Shown here: piece by piece, positions 60,246 through 64,000 of the stretch
Layout: the number at the start of each line of letters is the position of its first letter
How positions within the stretch are numbered: the stretch's first letter is position 1
Source: CSSed11-175R1 sp041685735
Lineage (GTDB): Bacteria > Actinomycetota > Nitriliruptoria > Nitriliruptorales > Nitriliruptoraceae
DNA: 64,000 nucleotides
NCBI GenBank assembly: GCA_041685735.1
Contig: JAWLFE010000006.1
Span: forward strand, 34,722 to 98,721
Direction: 5' to 3'
Translations under genes and position numbers: made by a program
The notes under the pieces: model-generated
Told to the model about the DNA's origin: nothing
Database searches by the model: none
The model's input: only the letters and a program-made list of their open reading frames with translations

Positions 60246-61103
60246 TCAGGAAGAGGTCCAGGACACCAGGTGGACCTCGTGGTCGAAGTTCCAGGTGTCG
60301 CCGTTCCGGCAGCTCGCGAGGTAGCCGGCCAGCGCATCAGAGGTCGGGCCTGGTGCCAGCATGGTCTCCAAGGTGATCGCGTCGTCGAACAGGCACCGCT
60401 GCAGGAACCCCTCGGCCACCGCGGCGTCGTTGGTGCCGGTGCGGTAGTGCAGGACCTGCACCTCGGGCTCGACCCCGACCTCCCGCAGACCGTCAGCCAC
60501 CTCCTCCGCCGTGGTGTACGGCGTGGCCTGCGGCGCGTGCGATGCCCGGTAGGCGTCGTAGACCGCGAGGTAGTGCGACCTCGAGGTGGCATGGGCGATG
60601 ACCCCCCAGCCGCCGGGGCGCAACGCGGCATCCATCCGTGCGAGCCCGGCGCCGAGCAGCCCTGGCGGGACGGCGTACAGCGCATGGGTCGCCCAGGCCA
60701 CGTCGTCCGACCGGTCCGCGATGTCCAGTTCCTCGATGCCCACCTGCAGGTCGTCGCCGGCGAGGAAGGGTGGCCGCAGGACCCGGCGTGCCTCTGCCAG
60801 GCTGAAGGCGGACGGATCCAGCAGGTCGACCTCGATCCGGACGTCAGGGAGGGTCTCCGGGAGTCCGGCAGCCAGCAGCGCACCGGGGAACTTCCCACTG
60901 CCGCAGGCCACGTCCAGCAGCCGCAGGCGCCCATCGCGGGACCGCGCCCGCAGGTCCGATGCCCAGTCCCGAGCCCCGACGAGTTCGCGATAGTCCTGCG
61001 CCGCCAGGACGTAGAAGGCGTCCATCGTGCGACGGCCGTCCTTGCTCCAGTGCTGGAGGCTGCGGTCGGCGGTGTCGCCGGGGTCAGATGTCATCGACCG
61101 CAA
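60246..61103 (-). CDS. Class I SAM-dependent methyltransferase
   Basis: A 285-residue enzyme. Motif I is LRLLDVACGSGKFPGALLAAG (residues about 60-80), and motif II/III regions include IEVDLLDPSAFSLAEARRV and ALRPGGWGVIAHATS. The C-terminal half (TTAEEVADGLREVGVEPEVQ) is a substrate cap. Target unknown. A potential start at ATG 61103 is followed by MTSDPGD, giving a shorter alternative at 61094. Divergent from another methyltransferase gene. Confidence 0.85.
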   Translation of the reverse strand: MRSMTSDPGDTADRSLQHWSKDGRRTMDAFYVLAAQDYRELVGARDWASDLRARSRDGRLRLLDVACGSGKFPGALLAAGLPETLPDVRIEVDLLDPSAFSLAEARRVLRPPFLAGDDLQVGIEELDIADRSDDVAWATHALYAVPPGLLGAGLARMDAALRPGGWGVIAHATSRSHYLAVYDAYRASHAPQATPYTTAEEVADGLREVGVEPEVQVLHYRTGTNDAAVAEGFLQRCLFDDAITLETMLAPGPTSDALAGYLASCRNGDTWNFDHEVHLVSWTSS

Positions 61104-61176
61104 CCTAGCGGGTGGGCGGGACGCAGGTCAGTGGCCGATGGAGCTGTCAACGCCGGCCTGGCTACCCTGCCAACAC

Positions 61177-62052
61177 ATGCGGCCATCGGGCACGACCTCA
61201 CCTCGCGACCTCCTCGTGCAGGCCGCCGAGCGGATGGCTGCGGTCCGCGCGCTCTCACCGGAGCGGTACGCAGCGACCCACCGCATCTACGAGGAGCACA
61301 GCAACCAGCGTGCGCTGGTCCGGGCCTGGATGGTCGCCAACGTGCCGGGGGTCGTGCCGGCCGTCGAGGGACGACCCGTCCGGGTGCTCGGCGTCGGCGT
61401 CGGTGACGGAGCGGTCGATGTCGCGCTCGCGGAACGTCTGCTGATCGACCGTGCGGAGGTGGACTACCACGCGGTGGAGCCGCATGGCCCGTCACTCGAG
61501 CGGTGTCTGGAGCGCCTGGCGAGCATCGGTGCATCACACCTGGCGGTCACCGGGTCGGCCACGGACCTCGCCGGCTACACCGGTGAGGGACCGTTCGACA
61601 TCGTGCACTTCGTGCATTCGCTGTACTACGTCCCGGATCCGGGCGAGGCGCTCGACCATGCGGTCCGCCTGCTCCGTCCGGGTGGCAGGCTGGTGGCCCT
61701 CGTCTCACCGCTCGAACCGTTGAGCCTGCTGTCCTCGCTGCTCGCTCCACAGCCCGAGCATCCGCACTGGTTCGCCGACGAGGTCGACCGAGCCCTGGCG
61801 GCACGCGGGTTGGCGACCGACCGCCTGCTGATCGACAGCCGCTTGGACCTGACACCGCTGTGGGAGGACCCGGCGGGGGTCGGCGACCAGGTGCTGGACT
61901 TCCTGCTGCAGTGCCGCGCCGCCGATCTGCCGCCCGATGTCCTCGACCTCGTCCACGACTACCTCAGGGACATCGCATTGCCCGACGATCCGGATGCGGT
62001 TCCGCATCCGGTGCAGGCGTTCATCGCGACCGCTCCGGACGGGACCGACTGA
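61177..62052 (+). CDS. Class I SAM-dependent methyltransferase
   Basis: A 291-residue enzyme. Motif I is RVLGVGVGDGAVDVALAERLL, then YHAVEPHGPSLERCLERL, FDIVHFVHSLYYVPDPGEAL and LLRPGGRLVALVSP. The order is like small-molecule N/O-methyltransferases (histamine-methyltransferase-like). I chose the ATG at 61177 because the family-like part begins there; upstream codons are poor. It is divergent from the preceding methyltransferase, and the group II intron begins 37 bases beyond its stop in the opposite direction. Confidence 0.82.
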   Translation: MRPSGTTSPRDLLVQAAERMAAVRALSPERYAATHRIYEEHSNQRALVRAWMVANVPGVVPAVEGRPVRVLGVGVGDGAVDVALAERLLIDRAEVDYHAVEPHGPSLERCLERLASIGASHLAVTGSATDLAGYTGEGPFDIVHFVHSLYYVPDPGEALDHAVRLLRPGGRLVALVSPLEPLSLLSSLLAPQPEHPHWFADEVDRALAARGLATDRLLIDSRLDLTPLWEDPAGVGDQVLDFLLQCRAADLPPDVLDLVHDYLRDIALPDDPDAVPHPVQAFIATAPDGTD

Positions 62053-62126
62053 CCCGCTGCCGGCCCCCGCACCCGCCGAGCGCGGCACGATCGGGTAGGG
62101 GCCGGGCTTTCCCCGGCCCCTCCCAC

Positions 62127-62158
62127 ACCACCGTACGTGCGGGTCCGCATACGGCGGT
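62127..62158 (-). ncRNA. Group II intron domain V
   Basis: The minus strand here folds as ACCGCCGTA / TACGGTGGT with a two-base CG bulge and an upper TGC/GCA stem. The CGC triad in the lower stem, rather than AGC, is typical of class C. The terminal loop is shortened (no GAAA tetraloop), which may weaken catalysis. Domain VI follows as a 9-bp GC stem with a GAAAG loop. Confidence 0.75.
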
Positions 62159-62161
62159 TCG

Positions 62162-63580
62162 TCAGGCACCTCGGCGGCGATGCCAGTGGTGGGTGAATCC
62201 AAGCAGGCCCTGGTCGGTCCAGTAGCTGGCGGGCATGGCCCGGTGCAGTGGGGCCGAGCCAGCGAGGCGCCAGACGCCTTTGCTGGTCATCCCCCACTGG
62301 TAGGCCATGTCCGCTGGCATGCCGAGCGCACGGAGTTCACGGACACGGGTATGAGCCCGCTTCCATTGCTTCCAGCGCACGGCCCGGAGCCTTCGGCGCA
62401 GCCACTCATCGATCGCTTCGAGGCGTTTGCGGCCGTCTGCGATCGCGAAGTAGGCACACCATCCGGCGATGTAGCGGTTCAGCCTCGTGATGCGGTGCTC
62501 CATGGAGACACCCCAGTTTCGGCGGGTCAGTTGTTTGAGCCGCATCTTCAGGCGTTTGAACGCCTTGGGTGCGACCCGGATGCCGACCTTGCCGCCTGGC
62601 GCGAAGTAGAACGCGAAGCCCAGCAGCCCTGCCATCGAAGCGGCCTGGATGCTGGACTTCTCCCGGTTGACCTTCAGCTTCAACCGGCCCTCGACAACAT
62701 CGGTGATGCCATCAAGGACCCGGTGGGCGGCCCGTTCGCTGCTCACAAAGACGCGGACGTCATCGGCGTAGCGAACAAACCGGTGGCCACGCCGCTCAAG
62801 CTCTTGGTCGAGGTCGTCCAGCATGATGTTGGACAGCAGCGGCGACAGCGGGGAACCCTGTGGGGTCCCTTCCGCGGTCGGCTGCTTAACCCCGGCCACC
62901 ATCACCCCAGCCTGCAGGTAACGGTGGATGAGCTTGAGCAGACGCTTATCGGCCACCCGACGTGACACGCGGTGCATGAGCTTGTCCTGATTGACCTGGT
63001 CGAAGAACTTCTCCAGATCAACATCGACCACCCACCGCAAGCCTCCTTGCAGCCACACACGTCACTCGACGGCCTGATGGGCGCTCCGACCCGGACGGAA
63101 CCCGTAAGAGTGCTCCGAGAACCCCGGATCGAAGACCGGCTCCAACACCTGCGCGATGGCCTGCTGGACCAACCGGTCCAGCACCGTTGGGACACCAAGC
63201 ATCCTCGACCCGCCATCGGGCTTGGGGATCTCGACCTGCCGGACCGGCGAGGGCTTGTAGGTCCCTACATCGAGCGTTTCACGGACCTCGACCCAATGCT
63301 GATGGAGCCACGGGCGTAGCTGCTCCGTGGTCATCCCATCCACACCGGGCGCGCCCGCATTGCGCTCAACGCGCTTCAACGCCCGGGCCAGATTGGCCTT
63401 CGAGAACGTTTGCTCCCACAGACCATCGACCCGGACAGGCTGAGACGACGACTCGGGCGACTCCAGACGGCCACTACGCACAACTACAGGCCCCGACGGC
63501 TTCACCGTCCCCTCCTGCAACTGCCCCGCCTGCGCGGGTTGGCTGCGCTCACCGCGACCATCACCAGCCACCACATCCAT
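62162..63580 (-). pseudogene. Group II intron reverse transcriptase/maturase interrupted by an in-frame TGA
   Basis: The frame from ATG 63580 to the stop at 62162 is a 472-position RT-maturase. RT0-2: TFSKANLARALKRVERNAG, GVDGMTTEQL, PKPDGGSRMLGVPTVLDRL. RT3-5: HSYGFRPGRSAHQAVE, WVVDVDLEKFFDQVN, GTPQGSPLSPLLSN and the catalytic RYADDVRVFV. Maturase X: YIAGWCAYFAIADGRKRLEA. A TGA at 63062-63064 (codon 173) breaks it after HQAVE, in the same frame as the rest, so it is a point nonsense mutation rather than a frameshift. A GTG six bases later could restart only the second half, without RT0-2. Confidence 0.85.
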
Positions 63581-64000
63581 CCTCTCGGCTCGACGTTCGG
63601 CCCTTCCCAGCCCGCACCCTTGTGCGTTGGACGAGACCCCCGCTGGTACTACGGCCTCTGCTGACTCCTCCCACGCGAACCGCCACGTCCCCGTGACAGC
63701 CGTCGACGACTCCGCCGACACCGCGAGAGGCCTCCCCGGATAAGAACGACTGCTGTCCTTCGATCCCTGCCGCATCTACACGCCACACCCATAGGCGATG
63801 ACGGGCTCACCATCGCGTGCTGGCTCACCCAAGCCGACGTGCCTCCCATGCGATTCCTGTTCGTCAGGTCCGAAGTCTCGCCTCGGGCTTCCTCCCCACG
63901 ACACCTCACGATGCCGCAGTTGCCTCCGGCTCAGTCGGGCATCACCTCCCAACTCCGGGGACTTCCACCCCGGAAGCAATCGCCCATGCCGGGCGTACAC

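Larger units (their letters stand above)
62090..64000 (-). mobile_element. Group II intron (class C-like), 5' end at or just beyond the window edge
   Basis: The minus strand holds an intron-encoded maturase followed by domain V (62127-62158) and domain VI, ending CTACCCGAT at 62090 with a bulged A at 62096, seven bases from the 3' splice site. The minus strand begins GTGTACGCCCGGCATGGGCG at 64000, close to the conserved 5' start of bacterial group II introns, so almost the whole intron (about 1.9 kb) is in view. It is inserted antisense, 37 bases after the stop of a methyltransferase gene. There is no HNH endonuclease. Confidence 0.85.

Noticed and set aside
62162..63580. Diversity-generating retroelement or retron reverse transcriptase
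   Set aside because: The maturase X domain plus intron domains V and VI identify a group II intron; no template/variable repeat pair or retron RNA is seen.

Overview
The window is GC-rich (roughly 70% by eye) with many GTG starts, very tight ATGA/GTGA gene overlaps, and several families typical of Actinomycetota (a Ruc-like chaperone beside a galU-moeA locus, AIM24, DUF3754, hypCDEF, a Ser/Thr kinase). I infer a free-living actinobacterium, possibly of the Nitriliruptoria/Euzebya type. That placement is a guess from gene content, not a phylogeny. A 100-N scaffold gap at 40281-40380 shows that this is draft or metagenome-derived sequence.

Layout. 1-6200: redox and sulfur. An NDH-2-like flavoprotein, a [2Fe-2S] thioredoxin-like ferredoxin with an iron-box-like site, ferritin, then a minus-strand sulfide-oxidation set (DsrE2-like, DsrC/TusE-like, DUF1641, sulfide:quinone oxidoreductase) with a Xis-type/PocR-like regulator at its head. 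6300-9600: a three-gene glycerol-3-phosphate-dehydrogenase-like flavoprotein operon (DAO+BFD, pyridine nucleotide oxidoreductase, DUF1667). 9600-15600: cation homeostasis: a P2-type ATPase, a universal stress protein, a degenerate cupredoxin and a CopB-type copper ATPase behind a CsoR-like palindrome. 15900-25800: accessory genes, including a GNAT-membrane fusion with a TetR gene, GNAT, DUF1697, a TetR/SRPBCC divergent pair with a clear operator, a GerMN-Gmad2-SLH surface protein, TrmO, a cupin and a hydrolase. 25964-32460: tRNA-Ala(CGC), a translin-family gene, moaC-moeA-galU, 5-formyl-THF cyclo-ligase, a CIRCE-controlled Ruc-like chaperone and a SAF-domain protein. This order resembles the mycobacterial Rv0991c-Rv0996 locus.

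32400-47600: housekeeping and signalling. An SDR-DUF2867 protein, an S9 peptidase, a META lipoprotein, a lipase-like hydrolase, then a Ser/Thr kinase translationally coupled to a transmembrane Hsp70-family protein with a duplicated extracytoplasmic domain, a DUF2185-like protein, EttA, a membrane spermidine-synthase-like protein, a PAS-only protein and AIM24. 47755-54312: an operon of DUF3754, a small NHL-like protein and hypF-hypC-hypD-hypE, ending in a GC hairpin. No hydrogenase structural genes and no hypA/hypB are present. 54380-58259: a DASS transporter, a cytosolic histidine kinase and a single-domain response regulator, all coupled. 58307-59053: a xanthorhodopsin/proteorhodopsin-type light-driven proton pump (D88/T92/E99/K224). 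Then a PhyH-like dioxygenase and two divergent methyltransferases. 62090-64000: a group II intron on the minus strand whose maturase is interrupted by an in-frame TGA.

Together the genes suggest a versatile aerobe that can draw energy from sulfide, H2 (maturation genes only) and light, with iron/copper handling and HrcA-type heat-shock control. The least described items are the kinase/transmembrane-Hsp70 pair, the GNAT-membrane fusion with its own operator and regulator, and the single-cysteine DsrC homologue in the sulfide cluster.
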